Shown one piece after another: positions 12,274 to 23,326 of a stretch of DNA of 64,000 bases. Under the pieces are notes generated by a model. The model was given only the letters and a program-made list of their open reading frames with translations. It was not told the DNA's origin and made no database searches. The position numbers and the translations under genes were made by a program. Source of the stretch: Panicum virgatum (taxonomy: Eukaryota; Streptophyta; Magnoliopsida; Poales; Poaceae); assembly GCF_016808335.1 (NCBI RefSeq), contig NC_053137.1, positions 3,981,904-4,045,903 on the forward strand, read 5' to 3'. Position 1 is the first letter of the stretch. Each line of letters starts with the position of its first letter.

Positions 12274-13254
12274 AAGTACAATAGCTTGTGAGGTCCCATA
12301 TCAAAAACCCCTTTCTCCCCGAGCCGGCGCCGCTCCCTCCGGTCCCCCTCTTCTCCGGCGGCTGCTTCGGCGCCGGAGAGAGGGGAACTGAGGGATTCAG
12401 TTGCTTGGCTGCATATGCTCCTAGTCTAGGGTAGATCTAGGTAGGGTAGCTCCTTGTTCCCCATGTCAGCTGGGGATTTTGCTGTGTCGGATTCCTTCCC
12501 TGGCGTGCTGCTCGTCAGTGATGAGTTCTTCATCCAGAAAAGTGTTCGCGCGCGTCGTGCTCCTCTTCGGTCCCGGCGGCTTCTTCATCGGTGAGTTGTG
12601 TGTGAGCCTTTTGCTCATCCTGAGCGTCTTGGTTGTGCCTGTGCTTCCCGGTGTGAGTTCTGTCCTTGGCGGTCATGGCGGTCGTCGCAGCCGAGATAGT
12701 ATGTAGCTTGGCCTCTTGTGTGCGTTTGTTGCCGACATATTGGTCTTGGTTCCTTCCTTCGATCTGGTTCGATTGAAGGGGGACGAGGAATCCAATGTGA
12801 CTTGTGGCTTGCTTCATCTCTGCAAAAAGGGGTGGGAGCTTCCAGTCTTCCCTGTCTGTGGGATTTGGATTCCGGCTGTCGGTTTCGCCGGCGGCGGCGG
12901 AGAGCTTGGCCGGCTGCTCCTGCCGTAGTGGATGCCGATGCTCGTTCAGTGGATTACATGTGGCATGGAGGTAGTTCTGTGTTGTTGGTTTCTGCGGCTT
13001 CACATGCGTGGGTCCACTTCGCGCGGGGGCAGCAGGGCAGTACGGTGGTCGGCGGCGAGCAGTGGCCATGGCCAGTCGTCGCGGTGACTGGAGAAACGCC
13101 TAGAAGCTATGAAGTTTTGCAAACAAGTCGTCTATGTACCTTTCTGCTTTTCTTCTTTAGTTTCCATGGTGTTTATGTAAGTGGGGATTGTACTGTTGAC
13201 CATATTTAATGAAATCCCCATCCTTTCGCAAAAAAAAAAGTACAATAGCTTGTG
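12274..13254 (+). mobile_element. Polyadenylated retro-insertion with 17-bp target-site duplication
   Basis: The sequence AAGTACAATAGCTTGTG stands at 12274-12290 and again at 13238-13254. Between them is about 947 bp that is absent from the first tandem copy and ends in CGC followed by an A run. A target duplication of this length and a 3' A tail are the marks of LINE-mediated target-primed insertion. The inserted sequence has a GC-rich 5' part and a 3' end resembling plant L1 3' untranslated regions, but no endonuclease or reverse transcriptase. It is therefore a non-autonomous LINE derivative or a retrocopy of a non-coding transcript. Open frames inside are short and unrecognised. Confidence 0.8.
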
Positions 13255-14118
13255 CACGTACGGTGGATTAGACACATTGTTGGACGACGCCGACGGTAGC
13301 TGCAACGTCCAACCCAGGAGCTAGGCCCCCAGGCCCATCTAGAAACAATATCTTCCATCTCTCTCTTTTGGCCCTCAGAAGGAAGCATCGACTGGCTAGC
13401 TAGCTGATGTGTTTGCGCTTGATGGTTACCAGCGTCCTACCGGCTTTTGCAGTTTGCACCACCCTTTCACCCTTTTGCCCACTTTATTTTGCTAATAATA
13501 AGTAATAGAAAAGGCTAGAAGATTAATTAATCATACTCTCTCTCTCTCTCTCTGCACCTTTTGTGTGTCTTTGTTGCTTCCCGATCGATTCCTCCCTCTC
13601 TCTCACGATCTTTCTCAAAGGGAAATCTCGTGAGTAGATTTATTTGACTTGTTGACACTCACACTCCTTTTCTTTCCTCCTCTGTTTTGGGCCCTCGATC
13701 GGACCGACCCCCTTTACCTTTTCTACGCTTGTTGATGCTGCTGCCGCATTGTTTCGGGTTTGTGGGGCCCTTTCAGGCTGATGATGATGAGTTGAGTGGA
13801 TCCTTGCACTTGATGGGCAGCTTTAGCCTTTCTGCTATCATGAGCTGCTGCCTTAGTCCGATTTATCAAAACAATAATTCACCCCCAAAATTGCACTGAC
13901 CGGCGCACAGTGTCTCTGCATGCATGCCGGGCGTTTCATCAGTCCCAACTCCCAAGCAGGTGGTGTCTGTTTCCGGGTGTGCAAGATTGTGCTGGACCAT
14001 TGGAGCGATCCGCAGCTCCCAACTAAGAGCAAAGTATTATGGCTGGATAAAGAGCCGACAAGATCCTATTTGGGAGAGAGAAAGCAAGTATTTGGGAGAG
14101 AGAAAGTATTTGGAGCAA
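13255..14118. other. Intergenic, no gene seen
   Basis: Unremarkable sequence with a short CT microsatellite near 13536-13553. No coding or RNA gene is recognised. Confidence 0.5.
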
Positions 14119-14458
14119 GGCCGTGTTTGGATGCAAAATTTCAACTTCCAAATTTTTTTTCCGGCACCTGCATAGAGACTTAAATCTAGACGAAATAAAA
14201 AACGCATTGCGACTGCTGTCTGTAAATGGCGAGGCGAATCTAATGAACCTAATTAGGCTGTAATTAAATGCTAAATTGCTACAGTAATGCTACAGTAAAC
14301 AACCTATAATGACGAATTAATTAGGCTTATTAGATTCGTCTCGTGATTTACAGACAAGTTCTGTAATTATTTTATTTTTGTGATTAGTCTATGTTTAGTA
14401 CTTCAAATGTAGAAAGATGTTTTTTCAAAATTTTTACAACGCGCAACCAAACACGGCC
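14119..14458. mobile_element. Tourist-like (PIF/Harbinger type) MITE
   Basis: The ends are inverted repeats (GGCCGTGTTTGG and CCAAACACGGCC) flanked by CAA on both sides, a 3-bp target duplication. The interior carries the common grass-MITE phrase around TTAGATTCGTCTCGTGATTTACAG and its complement. It is about 83% alike by eye to the element at 18843-19177. Non-coding. Confidence 0.75.
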
Positions 14459-14598
14459 CAAGTATTACGAGCAAAGCGCGCTGGGTCTGCTCTCACTGCT
14501 ATGCATTAAATGCTAGTGGGTTTCGTCACCATACATAATGATCTGGCATAGTTGCAGCCAGCGGCGGCGCAGACCATTAGCCTTTGCAGCTTTGCCTG

Positions 14599-15028
14599 CG
14601 GGCCTGTTTAGTTCTCACCCCATAAACCTCGTAAACGTAAAAAAGAAAAACCGTAACATCGAATATTTCGTTTAGTTCTCACCCCATAAACCTCATAAAC
14701 GTAAAAAAGAAAAACCGTAACATCGAATATTTCGACATATGCATGGAGTACTAAATGAAGTCTATTTACAAAACTTTTTGCATAGATGGGCTGTAAATCG
14801 CGAGACGAATCTAATGAGCCTACTTAATCCATGATTTGCAACAGCGATACTACAGTAACAATCTGTTAATTATTGATTAATCATGGATTAATTAGCATCA
14901 TTAGATTCGTCTCGCGATTTATAACCCATCTGTGCAAAAAAAAAATTATAAATAGACTTCATTTAGTACTTCAAATTAGTAAGATTCCAACGCAAATTTT
15001 TTTTTTTGCGCTGGAACTAAACAGGGCC
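14599..15028. mobile_element. Tourist-like MITE with internal 62-bp duplication
   Basis: The ends are GGGCCTGTTTAGTTC and GAACTAAACAGGGCC. The sequence from about 14612 to 14674 is repeated in tandem directly afterwards with one substitution, making the element longer than its relatives. The interior has paired copies of the ATTCGTCTCGCGATTTA phrase in opposite orientation. Confidence 0.65.
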
Positions 15029-16778
15029 TCATTCATTCTGATTTTCTGCGAGTTCAAATAAATGGGAATGATGATGGCTTTTGTACGCTAGCACTTTGTT
15101 TTGAAGGAAAGAATGTAGTTGAGCTCGCTCGTAGCGCAACGCAACTGGAAGTTGCAGATGGCGGCAGTTGCCATGAACAAAAATACAAAAACCATTGTTC
15201 TGTTTATTTTGTTGTGCATGTCCCACTATCATATCATATTGTGTCCCCTTCTCCGGCTAGCTCCAACCGCCGGAACGAGGACATGGCGAATCATATAGCT
15301 GCAGGTACCACCTGTAGGCTGTCGTCGTGTGATTCCGTAGCTAGCTAGAGACACACGGCCGGGATCGGCCAGCGTAGAGAATAGCGCTCTGCTACCGCTA
15401 GCAGCGATGCTGCATTTGGGATTGGTCCATTCAGCAACTGAATAGTACTCGTATTCAGCACAAAGATGGAAGATTGATTCGGTCGACGTTATCCTGATCC
15501 AACGCAGCACTGTGCCCCAGCGCCGCCGTGTCGGCGGCGTTCCCCACCAGCTCGCGGCGCCGCCGCCGCTGGATGACTTGCGGGGCCCGGCCGCCGGCAC
15601 GTCGCTTGCTGGCCGCCCGGAACCGGCTGCGATGCGATGCGACGCCTCCGAACGGCATGCAGGGGCCAGCGCAGCATGCAGGGCCTGTTTGGTTGCTGCC
15701 TGCCAGCAGCACCGTCCGAACCTAGGCTGGCGAAATCCAACGCATAAGACTGCTGCCTAAGCCAGGCAGCTTTCCCAGGGTCCCAACCAAACAAGCTCGC
15801 ATTGCACACCCGCACGATCGATCCGTAGCTGTAGGCCCGTGTGCCCCGCGTGCGACATTCGATACGTACCGTGTCCTCAACTCCTCAAGCACACGCCATA
15901 CATTGATCGGCAGTCATTGGTTGGGCTGGAGCTGAGCCACCCAGGGCCTGCTCATGGTTTTCAATGGCCCCAGGGCGAGCCATGCACTATGGGCCCTTTA
16001 GGTCCTCCACGGCTCCACCATGTTGTTGTAGTGATTTGAAAACAAAAGTCTCGAAGTGAGTGAATAGTCATCGACCTTCCAGAACTGCAGTGTATAGATG
16101 ATGGGTATAAAGCTATCAAATATGTTTGGAACCCACATCAAACAAAATAATATTGCTTTTAGTTTTTCTCTTCCAAGACAAGTTGTAAGCGGTAGTTGGC
16201 GAGGAGAGCTGATAAGGATAATAATTTTTTTAATGGAATTGGCACATGCGCAAATTTTTGCCTCGCTCCACATTTTCTTGGCATCGCTTGAAATAAGCAT
16301 CGCCTTCCACAGTGTGTAAAGTAATGTCCCAATCCTCTCTTTCCTTTTTAAGCATCACTCAAGCCTTCATATTGTGGAAGGTCTTAGGCCATCTATTATT
16401 TATTTAAGATAGCAATTAAAAGGAACATAGAAATTTTAATAATATATGTAATTCATGCGGGAGTTTGGAAGACTGACTGGCCTCGTGCCTGATTGCTTAC
16501 TCGTATACTACGAGTTGGGCTAAATATTACTACCTACTACATACTAGATATTGGGCCCCCCTACTCCATGGGCCCCGGGCCGTCTCCGTGGCTGCCCTCC
16601 CCTCTGAGCCGGCCCTGGAACCACCGAACTAGCCCTAGGCGCATTCAGCCAGCCCAGCCAGCCAGACCAGCCGAACAAGCGCATTGGATCGGCCCGGTCG
16701 GTTCGTTGTGCCTCCTGGCTGCTACGTACCGATCGGGGCGTCAACCCGTTCATGATCGCAAAGAGCGCATGAGGTGCG
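15029..16778. other. Intergenic; contains a small MITE-like element at about 15681-15797
   Basis: The stretch 15681-15797 is bounded by GGGCCTGTTTGGTTGC and an imperfect complement ending AACCAAACAAGCTC. The rest shows no recognised gene. Confidence 0.45.
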
Positions 16779-16900
16779 CTTCCTCCATACTAAATTATTA
16801 GTCGTTTTGGCATTTCTATGTGCATAAATTTTAATATAGATATATCATATCTAGATGTATGGCAAAATCAATATATCTAGAAAAGTTAAAATAATTAATA
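16779..16900. mobile_element. Stowaway-like MITE, right end missing or decayed
   Basis: It starts CTTCCTCCATACTAAATTAT with TTAGTCGTTTTGGCATTTCT downstream, the typical Stowaway (Tc1/mariner type) terminus. The palindromic ATCTAGATG interior follows. The expected complementary right end is not intact; Helitron-like sequence follows instead. Confidence 0.6.
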
Positions 16901-16901
16901 A

Positions 16902-17922
16902 CTAGCGAGATGGCCCGCGCAAATAGCGCGGGTAGCTAGATTGTCTAAATTGACATCAAACCATCCTATAGCGCCCATATCCTGCACGAAAACTAACCAC
17001 GCTAATTGCCAACCGTTGTTGAATGTCTAGCTCTAGATCCCATCTCGATGTTGTGACTATGCCAAATGAATAGAACTACCGTCCATCTTATCACCATGGT
17101 CATAGATTTGTCTATAACAAAAAAAAGTGAGAATATATGTTGAATTTGTTTGGAAGTCTATATAGTAGTTTATGTATTAATCTCTCACTAATGTAGCAGC
17201 TGCACGTCTTTAGCAGCTCTATATAGAATGACGGAGTTTACACATAAAAAATCAGAATCAGATAGAAAACCAATTTGCTATTGTTTAGTGTTGAACAAAA
17301 ACACACATTGCATAGGCTGGATATATAGGTTTGTTGAAATTATTAATTGTCAATTGGTAGGCCAGCAGCTCTATAAAGCGGTCTGCAAGCCATGTCAGCC
17401 CCCTCCCTCCCCTCTGCATGTGAAATGTGATAATCTTTAGGTGCTCGAATTGTCATATATAACTCAAAAACTGTACGGAGCTATCTGTTGCACACTCAAA
17501 ATTGTACAGATGAGCCATCTGTCGCTATTGTCAGCACCTAAGCATCTATTGGAATAATTGACCTGGCCTCCTAGTGGTATATTTTGTTAAAGTCAAATTT
17601 TTCATGTTATTAATTTTATTTTATTTTAATTCTAAATATTTATTTATTAGTGGTATTTTATATTGACTCTTTAGGCTAGTCTACACCATTAGATCCTTAT
17701 CTATATCCACTTTCTAAATTATTGCACATAACGTTTCCACCTAAATTTTTTGTTAGGTCGTCTTGTGTTAGTGACAGGTGGATCTTAGTCCATCCCATAT
17801 GCGAGTCGGACCAGCCCTCCGTCTGCTACTCGGTCACGTAGATTTCTACAAATTAACATACTATACGTATCTGATACTTATACCAGATTTGCTCGTTGCA
17901 ACGCACGCGCATATTTGCCTAG
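16902..17922. mobile_element. Helitron-like segment with two opposed 3'-type ends
   Basis: At the left, CTAG (16902-16905) is followed by the hairpin CCCGCGC/GCGCGGG (16914-16932). Read on the minus strand this is hairpin, eight bases, CTAG then T, the normal layout of a Helitron 3' end. At the right, GCTCGTTGCAACGCACGCGC and then CTAG (17919-17922) followed by T gives a second such end on the plus strand. No Rep/helicase gene is present. The left 0.7 kb is shared with 5071-5790. Confidence 0.5.
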
Positions 17923-18842
17923 TAATTTCTAATAGTGTATATTCTTCTCTTTTTGATGTGCTAACTTATTGAAGATCTTCATAAAGTGAGAAAACTCTCT
18001 AAATACCTGTGATTCAATTGACGAATCACTGTCCAAGCTATTAGAGCTATTCTAGCCAGAATAAAATGGAAAAAATCCTTGCTCCTAGAAAAGTTAGTGC
18101 AAGACAAAATTAACTGTAGCAATTGTATTTATATTCTATCGCAAGAATATATGTGTTTATGGTTGCAAGCTGCATGGGCTACGCCACCAATTCACTGAAT
18201 CCTGCATACTCGTTCGCATCACATATCTGTTCTCGGCTCCTACATCGCACGACTTTGTGATCAACGGCCGTGTTGCCATGGCGATCCAAGCTATGCCGTC
18301 TTGCTCGACCGCTCAACCACTCGACCACCGCTACCTTCCGTTTCTAAATATGTTTTGTGTCCATCCTCTCCATCACCGTCTCTTATTTTCTAATTGTGAT
18401 GAATACTTCATTGCCGATGCATGATTAGTGGCGCTAGCTTATCCAGACATGCATTATTCACGTGCACATGCATGCTGGCTGCCTTTTGAAACCTGGCATG
18501 AAACGGAGCATGTCGCCTCTTTCTTCTTTTTTGAGTCCAAGTCTAATATCTCATCAAACAACCGCAAGCAAAAAGGTCATTAGTCTGATCGAAATCAACA
18601 AAGACATGGGCAAGAAAATAAATTTTTACTGAATTAACGAAATATTGTCTTTGTTACTATCTTTTTCTTTTCAAAACTTATGGAGAGCTAACAAAAAATA
18701 ATTAGATTGGATTTTGTTTCAAAATATCTCTCGGAATAGATCTACACGTTGTAGTTGATTGACGTGACCTTCTTTTTTTTTATCCTGGCCAGAAACGGAG
18801 CTAGCATGTTACCTTTTTTGATTCCTAGTACAACTAGACCTA
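17923..18842. other. Intergenic, no gene seen
   Basis: AT-rich sequence without a recognised gene or repeat family. Confidence 0.4.
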
Positions 18843-19177
18843 GGCCGTGTTTAGTTACAAAAATCAAAATTCCAAAAAAAAATTCCGGCACCTGCATGGA
18901 GACTTAAATCTAGACGAAATAAAAAATGCATTGCGACTGCTGTCTGTAAATGGCGAGACGAATCTAATGAACCTAATTAGGCTGTAATTAGATGCTAAAT
19001 TGCTACAGTAATGCTACAGTAAATAACCTCTAATGACGGATTAATTAGGGTCATTAGATTCGTCTCGCGATTTACAGACGAGTTCTGCAATTATTTTTGT
19101 GATTAGTATATGTTTAGTGCTTCAAATGTAGAAAGATGCCTTTTCAAAATTTTTACAGAGTGCAACTAAACACGGCC
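18843..19177. mobile_element. Tourist-like MITE
   Basis: Inverted ends GGCCGTGTTTAGTT and AACTAAACACGGCC, flanked on both sides by CTA (3-bp target duplication). Same family as 14119-14458. Non-coding. Confidence 0.8.
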
Positions 19178-20097
19178 CTATTATGCTGCTAAAATAATGG
19201 AGTCCAACTCTAATACGAAATGCAAACTTTTTATCCAATATGGATAAATTTTTGTTATATGGTTTTGTTATATGATACAAATTTTTTAGAATAATATAGA
19301 CCGTTAGATCTTCATAAAATCCAATGGTGCAAATTTTTCTTTTTTTAGATTAATATGAGAATTTATAGACCCTCTCGGCGAATGTGGTGGCTTTTTTTAA
19401 CACTATTGTATTAAGATAACGGAAGATTTAAGACGGAGTTGAGGGCTCAGCTCGCCGCCACGGTACGGGTCAGCTCGGGCTTCTTTGGATTAATTTATGA
19501 GATGAATCTAATAAAAATAATTAATTTATAATTAGCGAATGTTTACTATAATATTACTGTAACAAATTAAGAATTAATCAGACTCGTTAGATTCGTCTCG
19601 CGAATTACCATCCATCCGTGCACGATACTTCATCATGCTTCCAAATCTCCAACGCAACAGTGACTGATCGAGCAATGCGGCGAACTCATGCAGTCATGCG
19701 ACGTCAGGCTTGCAGCTTCCTTGGCTTGGGATAAGTCTCCTCTGCAGTACTGCAGGGAGACTCTCCCACTGACTTGTGGCTTTCTGAACCATAGAGTCCG
19801 CAGGTCAGTGGCACCGAGTCCTCTTCGATACTGCAGGGAAACCGGTTCCCTTGGCTTGTCCTGCTCGGACTTTTGTGTTTCCGTGACGGACCCGGGGATG
19901 AGGGAGGGCATCATGCCAGTACTACTGAAAACGAGGATTCGGCCGGCCGGCCTTGGCCCCCACGATGACAACAATAACACGAGCACAGCCGCCCAACCAT
20001 GCAAATGTGGTGTCTAGTACCACCTGGCTCCGGTTCATTTTAATTTATTTGTCGTTTCCCGCAAGCAAATTAAACTGATCCGGCCGCAACTCATCAA
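19178..20097. other. Intergenic; decayed MITE at about 19475-19615
   Basis: The stretch near 19475-19615 carries both arms of the ATTCGTCTCGCGAATTA phrase but no clean ends. Parts of 19690-19875 were copied to 23052-23115. No gene is recognised. Confidence 0.4.
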
Positions 20098-20358
20098 AGT
20101 CTGTGTTTAGTTTCTCCAAACTTTCCAAATTTTTCGTCACATTGAAATCACATCAAAATATTAAATATAACAAATGATATATGCATGAAATACTAAATGT
20201 GGGTAAACAAAACAACTTATTGCACAGTTTAGATGTACGTTGCGAGATGAATCTTTTGAGCCTAGTTAGCCTATGATAGAACAATATTTATCACATACAA
20301 ACAAAAAGTACTATAGTAATTTTCAGCTTCACTTTTCGCATCTAAACACAGCCAAAAT
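20098..20358. mobile_element. Tourist-like MITE, diverged
   Basis: Bounded by GTCTGTGTTTAG and CTAAACACAGCC. The interior phrase GCGAGATGAATCTTTTGAGC is characteristic of a common grass MITE family. Target duplication is not clear. Confidence 0.55.
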
Positions 20359-20686
20359 TCCTGTCCGCAACGTCAAATAATATAATGATATGGAGTAGCA
20401 GTAGGCAGTAGCACAGCAATCTACCTCTGCCATCGCCACATAATTTCAGAAAATACATGGGCGCATACGTGAAAACAGTTGCTCAACCGGACCGGACCGA
20501 TGGTCCAGCCACAAAAGCCACTCAACTAGTCGTAGGGTCTTTAAGCCAAATCTTCTGATTTTGATGACTCATCATTTTTGCCTTTATTTGCTTCCACCTT
20601 CCTTTAGTTTTGAGCGGCGCTGGAAAACTTTGGTTTTTGCACTACGTATTTATGGAATGAGTTGTCGATGGTGTATAGGAAGTTAA

Positions 20687-21020
20687 GGGCTTGTTTGGTT
20701 ATCAGGATTTTTTTAAGTCACGTCATATCAAAAGGAATCTTAATATTTTATAGTATCAAATAAAATCTATTTATAAATGTTTTTTAACAGCTGAGTGCTA
20801 ATTCGCGAGACGAATCTAATGAGCCTAATTAATCGATAATTTGCTGCAGTGATGCTACAGTAACCATCTGCTAATCATGTATTAATATACCTTATTAGAT
20901 TCGTCTCGCAGTTTAGCCCTACAATTCTACAGTAAGTTTTATAATTAATTTTTATTTAATACTTCTAAATACTAAAATTCTACATGGTCTAAAGTTTAGC
21001 TCCTGGAACCAAACGACCCC
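20687..21020. mobile_element. Tourist-like MITE with TAA target duplication
   Basis: Ends GGGCTTGTTTGGTT and AACCAAACGACCCC, flanked on both sides by TAA, the classical target of PIF/Harbinger elements. Its right third is copied at about 23112-23220. Confidence 0.8.
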
Positions 21021-21122
21021 TAAAGCTACCAGCAATTGTTGAGGAGGCCCTTGCAACGAATCAGCGAGATGTACGTTTACAATGAGCTAAGCACCTCGGC
21101 GCGTGTCTTCAATGGGTTTAAA

Positions 21123-22043
21123 TTTCATGAAATCAGGTTGATCGACCCAGAAGTTCTCAAACATGAACACATTAGCTTTGGGTATCATTGTATCAATTTG
21201 GACCATGCAAGGAATATGATCTGAGGTTGGCTTTGACAGAGGAAGAAGGAGGGTATTGGGGTATTGGGAGATCCAATTTGTAGATGTGAAATACCAGCCA
21301 ATTTGCTCTAGCAAAGGTTCTTGTTGCATGTTGCTCCAAGTATATTTTCTGCCTTTCAGAGGAATTTCTTGGAGACCCAGATGACTGATAAGTTCATTAA
21401 AGATAAATACATCATTAATGTCCCCTCCTGGCCTATTTCTATCAGTTAAGGATCTGTAAAAGTTGAAGTCCCCTATGAGCATCCAATTTTCATCATCCTG
21501 AATCTGCAGATCATTTAGCCAGTTGACAAAGTCATCTCTTTCAGTTCCTTGGCAAGGACCATAGACAGTAGTTAGGTTCCACGATTCATTGTTGTGAGTT
21601 GATGTAAATTTCACAGTGATTGCAAATCTGAGGTTGTGAATGATCTGTCCAGAAAATAAGGAGTTGTTCCATCCCAAGAGAATACCACCGGATGCACCTT
21701 GGGAGGGGGAATAAGCAAACTTGTCAAATCTCTTTGGTGCAAAATTTCTAATGAAAGAGTGGTCAAAATGATCTCTTTTTTTCTCTTGAATGCAATAGAT
21801 AGCACAGTTGCTTTCATCTAGCTTTGATATGATGGCATTGCATTTATCTTCAGAATTAATGCCCCTAATATTCCAGTTTAGGACATTCCAACATTTTCTG
21901 TTATTTTGAGAATTCATCAGCACTGATTGAGAAGGGTTTTTTGCTGATGTACCAAAGGAAGACAGCATTGCAATGAACTGAGTATCTTCTACCATTTCCA
22001 GTTTGATCTCACTGATGTTGCCCAAATGCAGTGGGATCTCCAT
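21123..22043 (-). pseudogene. L1-type LINE ORF2 endonuclease fragment, second copy
   Basis: Nearly identical to residues 1-305 of the fragment at 5788-7080. Motifs NWNIRG, CIQEKK, IGDFNF and SDH are all present, so the catalytic endonuclease core is complete in this copy. It breaks off after the phrase WVDQPDF, at a junction with sequence that is itself repeated at 23270-23326. No reverse transcriptase follows. Confidence 0.85.
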
Positions 22044-22280
22044 TATTCAGTTATGAAGTGGCAACATCTGTCTAACCTGCTGAGACGACAACGGGAAATA
22101 TAGTGGCAACATTGTGTTTGTGAGGCAGTGTGCCCTTCAAATCAAATTTTTTTTCGTCTTTAATCAAATTCAAATTCTTTGATACAATCTTCTTACTTCT
22201 GAATTCATATTATCCTGCAAATGATCTCCACCACATTGCTATATCTGTGATTTACAGATCAAGAATGGTCCGTTTTCTTT

Positions 22281-22890
22281 TTCTCAGTTTGCTCTGACCA
22301 CTGAAAACAAAGGCTTTTGCAACGTCTCCGATGCATCTCCGGCTCGAGCTCGCCATGGCAGGAAACGAGAGCTGATATGCGTTCAGGAGGGCCTGCAGAG
22401 GGAAGATCGAACAAAGCGCATCCAATTTGCAGGGAAGCAATCGCGATTTCCCGGCCAAATCGAACCCACACCGGCTCGTGCACGGCATGCTCGGGAGCTC
22501 GCCGGAGGCCGGCGGAGCGCCGCGGGAGGACGACTCGACGAGGGGGCGCGGGGAAGAGCCCCCGTCCGCTTCGCCAGAGTCCGAATCTGGTGTATTATGG
22601 CCGTCGGATGCGGATCGGACGGCCCTCAGCTGCCCGGGTGGACGGTAAATGAAATACCGTCCACCCCCGGACGGTAGTTGGGAACCGTCCGCCCCCTGGT
22701 CGCCGTGTCCGGCGGCAACGCCGCCCTCCGGCGAGCCGAGAGCACGCTCGCGAGGCCACGAAGGGGAGAATTCTCTGGAGAAACCTCTAGGAGCGCGGGA
22801 GAGGCATCCGCCGCCGCCTGCGTCGGCACCAAGCACCGCGGCCTCCGTCCGCCCAGTTGCGCGCGCGCAATGCCGTTCTGCAGTGCGTCC
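22281..22890. repeat. GC-rich array, truncated third copy
   Basis: Matches 1-619 and 7328-7945 with few changes, including the double hairpin, then stops abruptly inside subunit 1 and is replaced by MITE-derived sequence. It lies beside an L1 fragment in the same arrangement as copy 2. Confidence 0.85.
22636..22690. repeat. Double hairpin in third copy
   Basis: GGGTGGACGGTA/TACCGTCCACCC with loop AATGAAA, followed by GGACGGT/ACCGTCC ending at 22690. The same double structure as at 360-416. Confidence 0.85.
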
Positions 22891-23326
22891 TGTAGCATTA
22901 CTGTTGCAAATCATGGATTAAGTAAGTTCATTAGATTCGTCTCGTGATTTACAGTCTATCCATGTAAAAAGTTTTATAAATAAACTTAATTTAATACTCT
23001 ATGCATGTGTCAAAACATTCGATGTTTACATGTAAAGATCTGTTTGGTCTCACGCAGTCATGCGACGTCAGGCTTGCAGCTTCCTTGGCTTGTCCTGCTC
23101 GGACTTTTGTGTTTAGCCCTAGAGTTGTGCAGTTAGTTTTATAATTAATCTTTATTTAATACTTCTAAATATTAAAATTTTACATAGTCTAAAGCTTAGC
23201 TACCGGAACCAAACGACCCCTAAAGCTACAAGCAATTGTTGAGGAGGCTCTTGCAACGAATCTGCGAGATGTTACGTTTACAATGAGCTAAGCACCTCGG
23301 CGCGTGTCTTCAATGGGTTTAAATTT
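22891..23326. repeat. Patchwork of MITE remnant and copied flank
   Basis: A MITE remnant occupies about 22891-23045. Then 23052-23115 joins two pieces found at 19690-19728 and 19851-19875, and 23112-23326 repeats 20905-21122. The order suggests a copy of 19690-21122 with two internal deletions. No gene. Confidence 0.65.

Larger units (their letters stand above)
7328..12290. repeat. GC-rich composite repeat array, tandem copy 2
   Basis: Near-identical to 1-4985, with the same four subunits in the same order. Differences are scattered substitutions, a shorter (CT)n tract at about 9498-9519 and small indels. The copy ends at a 17-bp sequence that was used as the target site of a retro-insertion. 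No protein-coding potential is recognised. Confidence 0.85.

Noticed and set aside
12530..13209. Open frames of 163 and 179 residues inside the retro-insertion
   Set aside because: Low-complexity Arg/Ala composition, opposite strands overlap, no known domain.
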